A stretch of 55,783 nt of DNA from CAZMNY01 sp964567745. Its GTDB lineage: Bacteria; Planctomycetota; Planctomycetia; Pirellulales; Pirellulaceae. The stretch spans positions 1-55,783 of the forward strand of contig CAZMNY010000052.1 in NCBI GenBank assembly GCA_964567745.1. The letters are read 5' to 3'. Position 1 is the stretch's first letter; every line of letters starts with the position of its first letter. A program made the position numbers and the translations under genes. Shown here piece by piece: positions 34,269-42,278 of this stretch. The notes beneath the pieces are model-generated. The model was given only the letters and a program-made list of their open reading frames with translations, searched no databases and was not told the origin of the DNA.

Positions 34269-35552
34269 CTACGCCAGCGCCCTAGCGTACAACTCTCGCA
34301 GTTCCTGTCCCAGCAGTTGCGAGTCATATGTTCTCGTAACGTGATCTTTGGCCGCTTGCCCCAATCGCAGGCGAACCGTTGCTGATGCAAAAAGACTCGC
34401 AATCCCGTCAGCCAGTCCAATTGAGTCCCGTTCGCCAACTAATAGTCCACTAACGCCATGTTCAACCAGTTCGGGGATACCAGAGTGGCTAGTGCTCACG
34501 ACGGCGATTCCCATCGCCATTGCTTCCTTGACGGCATTCGGAATGCCTTCTTGGCGGCCATTTGAGCTAGTGCAACTAGGAAGCAAGAAAACGTCGCAGT
34601 TGGCTATCGATCTCAATGCTTGCCCGTGCGGCAGCCAGCCGTGAAACCGCGTTTCGTCCTCGATACCAAGGTTGCTCGCCAATTGCTCCAACTCAGAACG
34701 CAATGCGCCATCCCCGATGATGTCATAGCGGATGTCGTAACGAGACTTCAGTCTCGCGACGGCTTGCAGAGCAAACTGAATCCCTTTCTTCTCCACTAAA
34801 CGACCAACCGTAACGAGGCGAAAACTCCGATTCCCGCTCTTGTCCTGCGCCATCGACTGGCCCATCGCCTGTCGAATGGCCTTGAGGTCGATAGCCGATC
34901 GCAGCGTGACAACTTTGCGCGCCTCGCAACCAAGCTCAATCAGACGCTTCCGGAAATCGTCGCTGACTGGAAGGAACAGGTCGCACTCGTTCAGCCAGGC
35001 TTTCCAAGTACTCGAATCACCCTGTTCTACACTAGTCATGTCATCACCTCGCACCGCTGTGAGAATGCGGCCGCGGAAAAACCCAAGCCGTCGCAGTTCA
35101 ACCGCTTTCATTCCAAGCGTTGCGTATTGGCAGTGCACAATGTCCGGGCGGCTTCGACTTAGAAATGGCATCGAGTCCAAGATAGCCCGGCAACGGCCGC
35201 CGAACCGTTGCTGCGGTATGCGACCTACAGCCGCGCCCGCCAGTGCTCTTGGATTGGTCCAACCCCGTTGAAGAACGCGCGTCGCAACTTGCGTTAGCCT
35301 TCCGATTCTGCTGGGCAGACTTGCGTCCAGGAAAGTTGTTCTGGCAAGGAAAAACGATAGTTCCTCTACGGCGAGCGAGTTGGACGAACCTTGCCGCCCC
35401 GCAATGATTTGAAGTTCGCAGCCCGCATCTCGAACTGTGCGAAGTTGATTGAGGATGAAGGATTCGTAGCGTGGTGGAAACACGTTTACCCAAAACGTGA
35501 TGTGTGCCTTGCCGATTCCGTCCGTTGGGCGAAGTTGTTGCGTTAGTGACAT
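34269..35552 (-). CDS. Glycosyltransferase family 4 (GT-B)
   Basis: A 427-residue GT4 enzyme: ITFWVNVFPPRYESFILNQL, IVHCQYATLGMKAVELRR, TAVRGDDMTS, LVTVGRLVEKKGIQFALQAV and donor motif FLLPSCTSSNGRQEGIPNAVKEAMA (read in two parts), then GVSGLLVGER. This extended donor loop (SSNGRQEGIPN) is typical of WcaL/AmsK-like transferases that work on EPS. The ATG at 35552 overlaps the asparagine-synthase stop by 10 nt. A longer frame to 35621 is not needed. Confidence 0.9.
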   Translation of the reverse strand: MSLTQQLRPTDGIGKAHITFWVNVFPPRYESFILNQLRTVRDAGCELQIIAGRQGSSNSLAVEELSFFLARTTFLDASLPSRIGRLTQVATRVLQRGWTNPRALAGAAVGRIPQQRFGGRCRAILDSMPFLSRSRPDIVHCQYATLGMKAVELRRLGFFRGRILTAVRGDDMTSVEQGDSSTWKAWLNECDLFLPVSDDFRKRLIELGCEARKVVTLRSAIDLKAIRQAMGQSMAQDKSGNRSFRLVTVGRLVEKKGIQFALQAVARLKSRYDIRYDIIGDGALRSELEQLASNLGIEDETRFHGWLPHGQALRSIANCDVFLLPSCTSSNGRQEGIPNAVKEAMAMGIAVVSTSHSGIPELVEHGVSGLLVGERDSIGLADGIASLFASATVRLRLGQAAKDHVTRTYDSQLLGQELRELYARALA

Positions 35553-37408
35553 GAATTGTGCCAGCGAAGTCGACTCTTGTAGTGTCGATTGTCCCAGAGC
35601 ACTAGACTCAAAAGAGTCCAAAGGACTCGGCCATGGTCGCGGGTTGCCGCGAGGTGTTCATGGACCAACTTCCTTACTACCTTCTTGTCGATTTCGAAAC
35701 TGAAGACATCGTCAATCGGAAGCAAGGCGTCCATCAGCAAGGGCTTCAACGCCCCTCGTAGCCATTTGCACATGTCGATGCGAAACCCGCGTTTGTGGCC
35801 GGTATGGTGTTTCAGCGAACGTCGCAAAACAGCTCGGAGGGGCCGTTTCCCAATTACCTTCTTCGTGTCCAGACACTCACGCCACCCAATTCGCGAGCAC
35901 ACGTCCACTACTTCACGATCTAGGAGTGGTACTCGCACTTCTAGACTATTGTGCATACTGGCACGATCAACCTTTGACAAAATGGTCTGCATGCCAACAT
36001 GATACTCATTCCACCTGAGCCATTGCGCCGGCGTGTCGAAGACGCGTTTGGTATGTTGGAAATGCAGCGATGGCGCAAGTGAATCCAGGCCTGGAAACAG
36101 CCGTTTGAGTAGAGGTGACCGAACGCGGCTAACTTTCCATTCATGCCAGTCACTCAGTGACTCCCAAAACGGCAAATCTTTGTTTTTGCCCATCAAACAT
36201 TGCGCCCACCAACGAAATCGGCGAGCCGTGACACCTCGGCAAAAGTCATTTCTTTTCTTGAGAAACGCCGTGTAGCGGGGAGCGTAGCCCCAGAGGAGTT
36301 CGTCGGCTCCATCGCCAGACAGCACAACTTTGAGATGTTCCGAAGCGAGCCTCGAAACTAGCATTGTTGGGAATATCGAAATATCCGCGAAAGGATCAGG
36401 ACTGGCGGAAATCACGTCATCCAATAGGTCGAGCGACCTGTTGGGGGGCAATTCTTCATGAACGAATTCGTGGCCAATCTCAATTGCATATTGCTGCGCG
36501 TCTTCCGATTCGTCGTGCTGGTCGCCGGCTGTACCTATTGTGAACGCTTTTGCCGATCCTCCCAACTCATACATTTTGGCCGCAACAAGTGGAGAATCTA
36601 CACCGCCAGATAGGAAACACCCCACGGGCACATCGCTCGTTAGGCAGCGCCCGACAGCGGCAGTAACCGCCGAGTCGAGGGCGTCGACGGCATCGCTACC
36701 CTTTAGGTCCGCTTCTCGTTGCTCCGGAAAACGAAAAAAGAAATCGCGGTTCGGAGCCTCATGCGGAGTAAACCGAAGGCACTCTCCCGGTCGCAAAGAA
36801 AATGTATTGCGCAGCATGGCGTGCGGCGCCAATGCTTGTCCAAACTGTAGGTAGGTCTGGAATCCCGTCGAATCGGGCACCGCGTCGCTATTCCACGGGT
36901 GCGACATGATCTGATCATACTGTGATCCAAATACAACGCCGCGTGATGTCGTGGAGTAGTAAAGCGGTTTGACTCCGGCGTGATCGCGAGCCAAGAGCAA
37001 AGAGCGTGCTACGCGGTCGTAGAACGCGATTGCAAACATTCCATTGAATCTCTGTAGGGCAGACTCGCCCCATTCAGACAGCGAATATAGCACAACTTCG
37101 GCGTCGCCCGTCGAGCGGAATTGTACGCCGCGAGACGTGAGCAACGTCGCCAGCTCACGAAAGTTGTACAATTCTCCATTGAAAACCAGAATGTGCCTTT
37201 CGTTCGCCGACACCATGGGTTGGTGTCCGTTGAGTGTAAGATCTAGGATCGACAGGCGCCGAAAACCGAGTTGGCAATGTTTGTGATCTGACCAAGTTCC
37301 TTCATCATCTGGCCCCCGTCGGGCCATCATGGCAACAAGTTCGTCGAACACTTCTGGCCGCGTGAGACCGCCAGCGTCTTCGGACCACTCTCCTACTATT
37401 CCGCACAT
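35543..37408 (-). CDS. asnB: Asparagine synthase (glutamine-hydrolysing)-like amidotransferase I
   Basis: A 621-residue enzyme with the N-terminal glutaminase (MCGIVGEW, Cys2 nucleophile; RGPDDEGTW; FNGELYNFRE) and the C-terminal ATP-PPase domain (SGGVDS at 267-272; VVLSGDGADELLWGY). Family members activate a carboxylate with ATP and amidate it with glutamine nitrogen. Inside a glycan locus the usual role is not free asparagine but uronic acid amidation, as proposed for WbpS-type proteins in O-antigen loci. A second such gene is at 42275. The start ATG at 37408 overlaps a small upstream ORF by 13 nt. Confidence 0.9.
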   Translation of the reverse strand: MCGIVGEWSEDAGGLTRPEVFDELVAMMARRGPDDEGTWSDHKHCQLGFRRLSILDLTLNGHQPMVSANERHILVFNGELYNFRELATLLTSRGVQFRSTGDAEVVLYSLSEWGESALQRFNGMFAIAFYDRVARSLLLARDHAGVKPLYYSTTSRGVVFGSQYDQIMSHPWNSDAVPDSTGFQTYLQFGQALAPHAMLRNTFSLRPGECLRFTPHEAPNRDFFFRFPEQREADLKGSDAVDALDSAVTAAVGRCLTSDVPVGCFLSGGVDSPLVAAKMYELGGSAKAFTIGTAGDQHDESEDAQQYAIEIGHEFVHEELPPNRSLDLLDDVISASPDPFADISIFPTMLVSRLASEHLKVVLSGDGADELLWGYAPRYTAFLKKRNDFCRGVTARRFRWWAQCLMGKNKDLPFWESLSDWHEWKVSRVRSPLLKRLFPGLDSLAPSLHFQHTKRVFDTPAQWLRWNEYHVGMQTILSKVDRASMHNSLEVRVPLLDREVVDVCSRIGWRECLDTKKVIGKRPLRAVLRRSLKHHTGHKRGFRIDMCKWLRGALKPLLMDALLPIDDVFSFEIDKKVVRKLVHEHLAATRDHGRVLWTLLSLVLWDNRHYKSRLRWHNSCH

Positions 37409-37620
37409 ATGTCTGTTGTGACGAACCTAGGCTCAATCGAGTAATTGGTCTGCCGGAACCAGCACGATGCCGAGTCCGCTGCGTTGTCTGGGGCGTGAAC
37501 GAGAATGTGGAGGAACCGATATAGGGCATCGATTTCCGCGCGCGCTTTGCGGTCTGTCGTAAGGCTCGTCAGTAAACTCCGTCCACCGTTCTTGATCCGG
37601 GAAAACAAGTTATGGGTCAC
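37396..37620 (-). CDS. Small ORF (74 aa), unknown function, coupled to its neighbours
   Basis: A 74-residue frame that starts with GTG at 37620, overlapping the glycosyltransferase stop (GTGA), and ends with TAG 13 nt inside the asnB-like gene. Being locked between both genes argues for a translated frame, in the style of this operon. The peptide has a basic N-terminus (NLFSRIKNGGRSLL), a helical LYRFLHILVHA and a Cys/Trp segment. No family, signal or membrane helix is recognised. If it is not a protein, it still allows ribosomes to pass from the glycosyltransferase to asnB. Confidence 0.5.
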   Translation of the reverse strand: MTHNLFSRIKNGGRSLLTSLTTDRKARAEIDALYRFLHILVHAPDNAADSASCWFRQTNYSIEPRFVTTDICAE

Positions 37621-38471
37621 GTTGTCTCCCTTGGGTCGATTGGCGCAGCCCGACGATGGACGGACGAACCGGGACGAGCCCAGATTCTGGGGGGCGTGCA
37701 GATCGCATCGCGCACTTGCGGCATAATATCGCCGACATCAACCGGCCAAAAACCCACCTCTGTCGGGTCCTCCTGCAAACTTCTCGATCTCCTTGAACAA
37801 TCAAAGATCACCGTTTCCGATAATTTGAGCGGCGCCCCGAACCAAAGATGCCGGTAGATACGGTCCCAAACCTCGCCGACAGCGCCGAATGAGTGATACC
37901 GTTCCACAGCCCTCCTTCCGGCTCGCCCAAGTCTCAAACGTAATGTCTTCACGGAAACGAGCGCTCTTAGGACGGGCTCGATGTTCTCTGGATTGATGTT
38001 CACGATCGGAACATCGAAAGCGGGATCCTGCAACTGTTCCTCATTCAAGTACGTAGCAACGACCTTGCCTAGGGCGAGACACTCCAACCCGTTGAGTCCG
38101 GAGGCTCCCATGCGGAGTTCTTCGACCAGAATATCTGCGTTGCGATAGATTTGCCTGACTTCGTTGCGAGGTATTCCTTCGACGATTTGCAGCTCGAATT
38201 TGTAGCCATCGCGTTGCAACTTGTCACATGCGGCAAGTATCAGGTCTGTGCCCTTTACATTGCGATGATTGGGGGCGTGAACGATCACTGGGATCTCATT
38301 TTCCGTCTCAGTCAGCGGCACCCACGAATCGCAATCAATTGGGAAGTACTTGAAATTAAGGTCGTAACGTGTCAAGAATGGCGAAAGTGAATGGTCGCCC
38401 GCCACGATAAAGTCGCTGGCTTCGGTGATTCTTTCGATGTTGCCACGCACCATGGCCGTGTGCTTCGCCAC
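37617..38471 (-). CDS. C-terminal half of a glycosyltransferase interrupted by a TAA codon
   Basis: A 284-codon frame opening with GTG at 38471. It is the donor-binding half of a GT-B glycosyltransferase: PVIVHAPNHRNVKGTDLILA, FELQIVEGIPRNEVRQIY, ILVEELRMGASGLNGLECLALGK (read in parts), then VPIVNINPENIEPVLRAL. It lies in the same reading frame as the N-terminal half (38484-39032), from which it is separated only by TAA plus four codons before the GTG. Compared with the paralogue at 28997-30016 the two halves equal one enzyme. The C-terminal 65 residues extend beyond the paralogue. The half may be translated by reinitiation; alone it probably lacks activity. Confidence 0.8.
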   Translation of the reverse strand: MAKHTAMVRGNIERITEASDFIVAGDHSLSPFLTRYDLNFKYFPIDCDSWVPLTETENEIPVIVHAPNHRNVKGTDLILAACDKLQRDGYKFELQIVEGIPRNEVRQIYRNADILVEELRMGASGLNGLECLALGKVVATYLNEEQLQDPAFDVPIVNINPENIEPVLRALVSVKTLRLRLGRAGRRAVERYHSFGAVGEVWDRIYRHLWFGAPLKLSETVIFDCSRRSRSLQEDPTEVGFWPVDVGDIMPQVRDAICTPPRIWARPGSSVHRRAAPIDPRETT

Positions 38472-38483
38472 GTTTGCTGGCGG

Positions 38484-39032
38484 TTAGTCTTTCAACAGGT
38501 GGTTAATCCAATCGAATCTGGGCGGCGGAAAGTCAAATTGGATCACGTCGCTACCGTAGCAGACTGCGATGATGCGCACACCGGCGAGTTTCAAAATGAC
38601 AAGCTCAGCCCGTGACAGAAGGCCAGAACGAAAGAACGACCCGTTAAAAAACGTGACCAGAATATCGTAGCCGAACATGATTCTGATGAATCCGGCGACT
38701 CGCTGTATCAGCAAGAACTTCGGAGACCATTCAATAACCACGTCAAACTCGTCGCGATAGACGTATTGGTAACCCCACTCGCCAAGATTTCGGACCACGA
38801 CATCACTCTTGTACCCGTACGCTCTGTCTGCTCTAGCGTTGTACGCAAGTCCTACCATCGCCCTCGGCCCACGCGCGATCCGAGGCATCAGCCCAAATGC
38901 AAGCCGCATGCGTCTCAAAGCTCTCGCGAGAACGGCCGCCGCAAGCAGTACCAAAAGGAGGAGTGGGTGAACGACGGAGCACTTGCAGATGCGGGGCAAT
39001 TGCTTTCCCAATCTGATTGCCCATGCCATCAT
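38484..39032 (-). pseudogene. N-terminal half of the same glycosyltransferase, ended by in-frame TAA
   Basis: A 182-residue N-terminal half. The start ATG at 39032 overlaps the HisF-like stop by ATGA coupling. It has a hydrophobic helix (HPLLLLVLLAAAVLARAL, about 22-40), FDVVIEWSPKFLLIQRV, YDILVTFFNG and IIAVCYGSDVIQFD, then stops at HLLKD-TAA (38486-38484). The frame continues with PPANVAKHTAMVRGN into the C-terminal half. One base change (for example Tyr codon to TAA) or a sequencing error would explain this. Transmembrane anchoring of the N-domain is unusual among the GT4 proteins here. Confidence 0.75.
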
Positions 39033-39790
39033 CCGAGAATCTCTCCTAGTTGTTCTTTGTCTGGAAAGTTGACGAGCACACCCAACCCCTTCCCTTGAAA
39101 GACGACCATGCTTCCTAGGGCGACCGCAGACGCGCGGCCTTGCCGAACGGCGTCTACGATGTGGCGTACGCAACCGCCGCCGCCATTGGCAATCACCGGA
39201 ATTGCAACGGAGCCGGCGACTTGAGCCGTCAGGTCCAGATCAAACCCCTGCCATGTTCCCTCTCGGTCTACTGAGGTCAGGAGGATCTCCCCCGCTCCGC
39301 GATCCTCGACTTCTCTGGCCCAGTCCAATACTTGTTTCTTTTTGGTAACACGCCCAGACTGCGCCAAAAGGACTTGGCGACCCCAGATATTCCTGCGAAC
39401 GTCGATAGCAATGACAATGCTCTGACTGCCAAAGATGCTTGCTAACTCATCTATAATCCCCGGGTGATCGAGCGGATAGGAATTCAGGATGATCTTCTCG
39501 AAGCCGAGTCGAAATATGTTCTCGGCAACGCGCACATCACGAATTCCCCCACCATAGGATAGGGGCATGAAACATTCATTCGAGATTTCACGCAGCAATT
39601 CAATATTGGGTTCACGATTCTCGACCGTAGCCGAGAAGTCGAGGAATACCAACTCGTCAACTTCCAGTTCATTAAAGATTCGGCAGGTGTTGACAGTGTC
39701 CCCGATGTAGCGGTGCTTTCCATATCGGACAGTCTTGACCAACGAATCGTTACGAACGAGTAGACACGGGATGATTCGAGTTCGCAGCAT
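39029..39790 (-). CDS. hisF2: HisF-like protein (HisF2 type, nitrogen-supply partner for sugar amidotransferase)
   Basis: A 253-residue TIM-barrel of the HisF family. It has RIIPCLL at 5-11: residue 11 is Leu where histidine-pathway HisF has the catalytic Asp. Asp130 (VIAIDVRRN) is kept. This replacement is typical of HisF copies in O-antigen and EPS loci. Further motifs are DELVFLDFSA and MPLSYGGGIRDV (phosphate-site region). It is directly after a HisH homologue (10 nt gap) and a WbpG-like gene. The HisH/HisF pair would release ammonia from glutamine and channel it to WbpG, which amidates an acetamido sugar. A histidine-synthesis role is therefore unlikely. Confidence 0.9.
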   Translation of the reverse strand: MLRTRIIPCLLVRNDSLVKTVRYGKHRYIGDTVNTCRIFNELEVDELVFLDFSATVENREPNIELLREISNECFMPLSYGGGIRDVRVAENIFRLGFEKIILNSYPLDHPGIIDELASIFGSQSIVIAIDVRRNIWGRQVLLAQSGRVTKKKQVLDWAREVEDRGAGEILLTSVDREGTWQGFDLDLTAQVAGSVAIPVIANGGGGCVRHIVDAVRQGRASAVALGSMVVFQGKGLGVLVNFPDKEQLGEILG

Positions 39791-39800
39791 TAAGCTCGGT

Positions 39801-40412
39801 TTACAATTCGGAGAATCTCTTTAGGAACCGCATGCCAAACTTGTGGCTCTTTTCTGGATGAAACTGAACGCCGAAAATGTTGCCACACTGTATGGCCGCA
39901 TCGAATTCAATTCCGTGAGTCGCGCGTAGCATGGAATGTTTGTCATCCTTAACTCGAACATAGAACGAGTGTACAAAGTAGAATCGTTCCTCTTCTTCCA
40001 TGCCTTCAGTTAGCGCGCAATGCGTAGAACGCTTGACAGAATTCCACCCCATATGCGGAACTTTGACTTGTGACTCTTGGCTTGGGTGAAAGCGCATTGT
40101 TGAACCGGGGATCCACCCTAGGCCTGGCAATATGCCTTCTTCGCTGTCGCTCGTAAGCAGTTGCATTCCTAGACAGATCCCAAGAATCGGCACTCGTTCT
40201 TCGGTTGCTTTTTCGTTCAACACCGGCTTCAACGATGTGGCCTCTAGCCGTTCCATGGCTCGATCAAAATGTCCGACGCCCGGCAAGATGACCTTGGTTG
40301 CGGCTCTAACCTCATCGGGCCGGGAGGCCACATTCGAGCGCACTCCGATTCTTTTAAGCATATTCGCTATCGATCCAAGGTTGCCAAACCCGTAGTCGAC
40401 AATGGTCACCAT
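39801..40412 (-). CDS. hisH2: HisH-like glutamine amidotransferase (HisH2)
   Basis: A 203-residue class I glutamine amidotransferase. Cys80 in PILGICLGMQLL is the nucleophile. His185 and Glu187 in FHPEKS complete the triad. IVDYGFGNLGSIANML and LPGVGHFDRAM are the standard HisH segments. It makes ammonia from glutamine for its HisF-like partner. The gene lies 2 nt after the WbpG-like gene, so wbpG-hisH-hisF forms one coupled block, as in Pseudomonas-type O-antigen loci. ATG at 40412. Confidence 0.93.
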   Translation of the reverse strand: MVTIVDYGFGNLGSIANMLKRIGVRSNVASRPDEVRAATKVILPGVGHFDRAMERLEATSLKPVLNEKATEERVPILGICLGMQLLTSDSEEGILPGLGWIPGSTMRFHPSQESQVKVPHMGWNSVKRSTHCALTEGMEEEERFYFVHSFYVRVKDDKHSMLRATHGIEFDAAIQCGNIFGVQFHPEKSHKFGMRFLKRFSEL

Positions 40413-40414
40413 CG

Positions 40415-41545
40415 CTAGCCGGATTCCTTCGACGTGTACTTGAGATAGAAGCTCATGGGAACCAAGTTGGCTTTGGCAAGAACGTAGAACAGGGGCCGAA
40501 GTCTCTCAAAGAGTCGTTTATAGGTTGGATAGTCGCGGAATGACTTGGGCGGAAGCGACATGATGGATTCGAATTCGTTAACGTCTAGCCCTAATCGCAT
40601 CATGAAGTACTCCAGCAGGTCCCTTTCCATCGGCGGGGAACTCGCATATTCGGCTATCGCGGCGTCTCGCGGCATCCGACCTTCTCGAACGGCGGCCGAT
40701 AGACTGTTATTGCGATTGTCGATCCCGAATTTGACCGGGTTGTAATAGCTATGGTGGAAGGCCGTTATGCGATTCTCAAGATGATGTCCGCCATAGTATT
40801 GCCAGCCAAATTCCCGTTCCAGGTATTCACGAGCTTCTGTCTTTGAATAGCTCATGTACCAAAACGGTCTTACTTTCTTGATCCGCTTGACAAGCACCCA
40901 CTTCATGAATGCCCAGAATGGCATGTTTGGGTAGGTCTTCATCGGCAACGAGCCGTACAATCGATGGACAGATCGTATGTATTTTCCGTCCATGTAGAGC
41001 GTTCCCAACGGCGAGATGCCCTCCGTAACGAAAGAGTGCCCTTCTAGAATATACTTGACTCGATGCTTGGCGGCCGCACGATATAACGTTTCAGCGAGAG
41101 CAATATCCGTTGCGGAGTCGAGGTCGGGAACACTTGCTTTTAGAAAGGCCAGGATAATGTCGTCCGCTTCTTTGTTTTGGACGACGTGAGTGAATAGGTC
41201 GACTTTGAGCTTTCCCAGCACCTTGCGGATGTTTTCGCTGGCGATAGCCGTATTCCACGTATTGTCATAATGAGCGGCCAAAGGGCGGAGACCCCATTTG
41301 ACTGCTCTTGCCAACATAAAGGAGGAGTCGGTCCCGCCGCTTACCCCAATTACACAATCATATTTCTTCCCTTTCCCTGCACGCTTGATGCGACTTATGA
41401 TCTCAGCGAGCGTCGCTTCTCCTTTTGCCTTCCCGGTTCCGTACTCTTCTTTGAGCTTCTCGACTGTTTGACAGAAATTGCAGACACCTTGTTCGTCAAA
41501 GCGGATACCAGGAACCGTTTCGTCGTAGATGCACCGAGAGCACAC
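40415..41545 (-). CDS. wbpG: N-acetyl sugar amidotransferase (WbpG/PseA-like)
   Basis: A 376-residue ATP-PPase enzyme. It has an N-terminal zinc-ribbon-like pattern (Cys2, Cys5, Cys22, Cys25 in VCSRCIYD and GVCNFC), the PP-loop SGGTDS (69-74), and YILEGHSFVTEGISPLG. These are the marks of the N-acetyl sugar amidotransferases that convert an acetamido group to acetamidino, using ammonia from HisH/HisF. The open frame runs up to GTG 41767, overlapping the acyltransferase gene. Family members begin directly at the Cys pair, so I took the GTG at 41545; a TTG at 41629 after AAGGG is another option. It would act on the diNAc uronic acid made by the wbpA/B-D/E set or on a related sugar. Confidence 0.88.
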   Translation of the reverse strand: MCSRCIYDETVPGIRFDEQGVCNFCQTVEKLKEEYGTGKAKGEATLAEIISRIKRAGKGKKYDCVIGVSGGTDSSFMLARAVKWGLRPLAAHYDNTWNTAIASENIRKVLGKLKVDLFTHVVQNKEADDIILAFLKASVPDLDSATDIALAETLYRAAAKHRVKYILEGHSFVTEGISPLGTLYMDGKYIRSVHRLYGSLPMKTYPNMPFWAFMKWVLVKRIKKVRPFWYMSYSKTEAREYLEREFGWQYYGGHHLENRITAFHHSYYNPVKFGIDNRNNSLSAAVREGRMPRDAAIAEYASSPPMERDLLEYFMMRLGLDVNEFESIMSLPPKSFRDYPTYKRLFERLRPLFYVLAKANLVPMSFYLKYTSKESG

Positions 41546-41732
41546 GCGCCTTGACGCTAGATTCCGGCCCGCGACCGAATCCGCGGCGCAAACGCTAGGC
41601 CCCGGATTCGCGTCGTGATGTAGATTCAATGTGTTGACCCTTGCAACATGGCAATGGTGTTTGCCGCAGCGGAGTGCGGCCTTCGAGTCATGAGGACAGG
41701 ACTTCGCTGCTTTAGCGAATCGCTCCCAACCC

Positions 41733-42278
41733 CTAGGAGATGGATTTGGCAGGGTTGCCTGCGACACGTGATCCGGACGTCAAGGACTGATTGACAAGAC
41801 TATTACATCCAACCACGCAACCGTCCGCGATGTTGACACCCTTGGCGATGATCGCATTTGGACCTATGTAGCAATTTGAACCGATTGTGGTTTGGGCCAG
41901 TTCACGTTGCGCTTGCCCGCCACTGGTCGCCCATGCGACTGAGTCATGAGTGTAGATCTGAACGCCGGCGCTGATGCTACAGTTGTCGCCGATTCGTAGC
42001 CCACCGCTGCCATCCAAGATCGTAAACGGGCCAATCCACGTGTCGCGACCTACCTTGACGTCGCCGTACACAAAACTGTTGTGGTAGATGTTTGTTCCGT
42101 CGCCGAAACCAAGGTCGCGTGCGCGCTGCCAACGGTCAAAGAGCAGTTCTCCAAGTGGAAGATCGCGATTCCAATTACTTCTTGTTTCCAGACGCAGCTT
42201 GGCCCACACTGAACGCAAATCTTCAATCAACGCGTCGATACGCTCGCTAGGATGATGTGTTTCTGGCCCCACGTTCAA
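41733..42278 (-). CDS. Hexapeptide-repeat (left-handed beta-helix) acyltransferase
   Basis: A 181-residue acyltransferase of the LpxA/WbbJ type. After an alpha-helical N-terminus it shows hexapeptide repeats (IYHNSFVYGDVKVGRDTWIG, LRIGDNCSISAGVQIYTHD, IGSNCYIGPNAIIAKGV) with the catalytic His in YTHDS. It ends in VNQSLTSGSRVAGNPAKSI, the usual cap. It would O- or N-acetylate a sugar. The start is TTG at 42278, whose TTGA overlaps the upstream stop; GTG at 42272 is an alternative. Confidence 0.85.
   Translation of the reverse strand: MNVGPETHHPSERIDALIEDLRSVWAKLRLETRSNWNRDLPLGELLFDRWQRARDLGFGDGTNIYHNSFVYGDVKVGRDTWIGPFTILDGSGGLRIGDNCSISAGVQIYTHDSVAWATSGGQAQRELAQTTIGSNCYIGPNAIIAKGVNIADGCVVGCNSLVNQSLTSGSRVAGNPAKSIS

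Noticed and set aside
39029..40412. hisF and hisH as histidine biosynthesis genes
   Set aside because: Leu at HisF residue 11, no other his gene nearby, and direct linkage to a WbpG-like amidotransferase.
41546..41767. N-terminal extension of the WbpG-like protein
   Set aside because: Family proteins start at the CxxC motif, and the extension overlaps the acyltransferase gene; kept only as an alternative.
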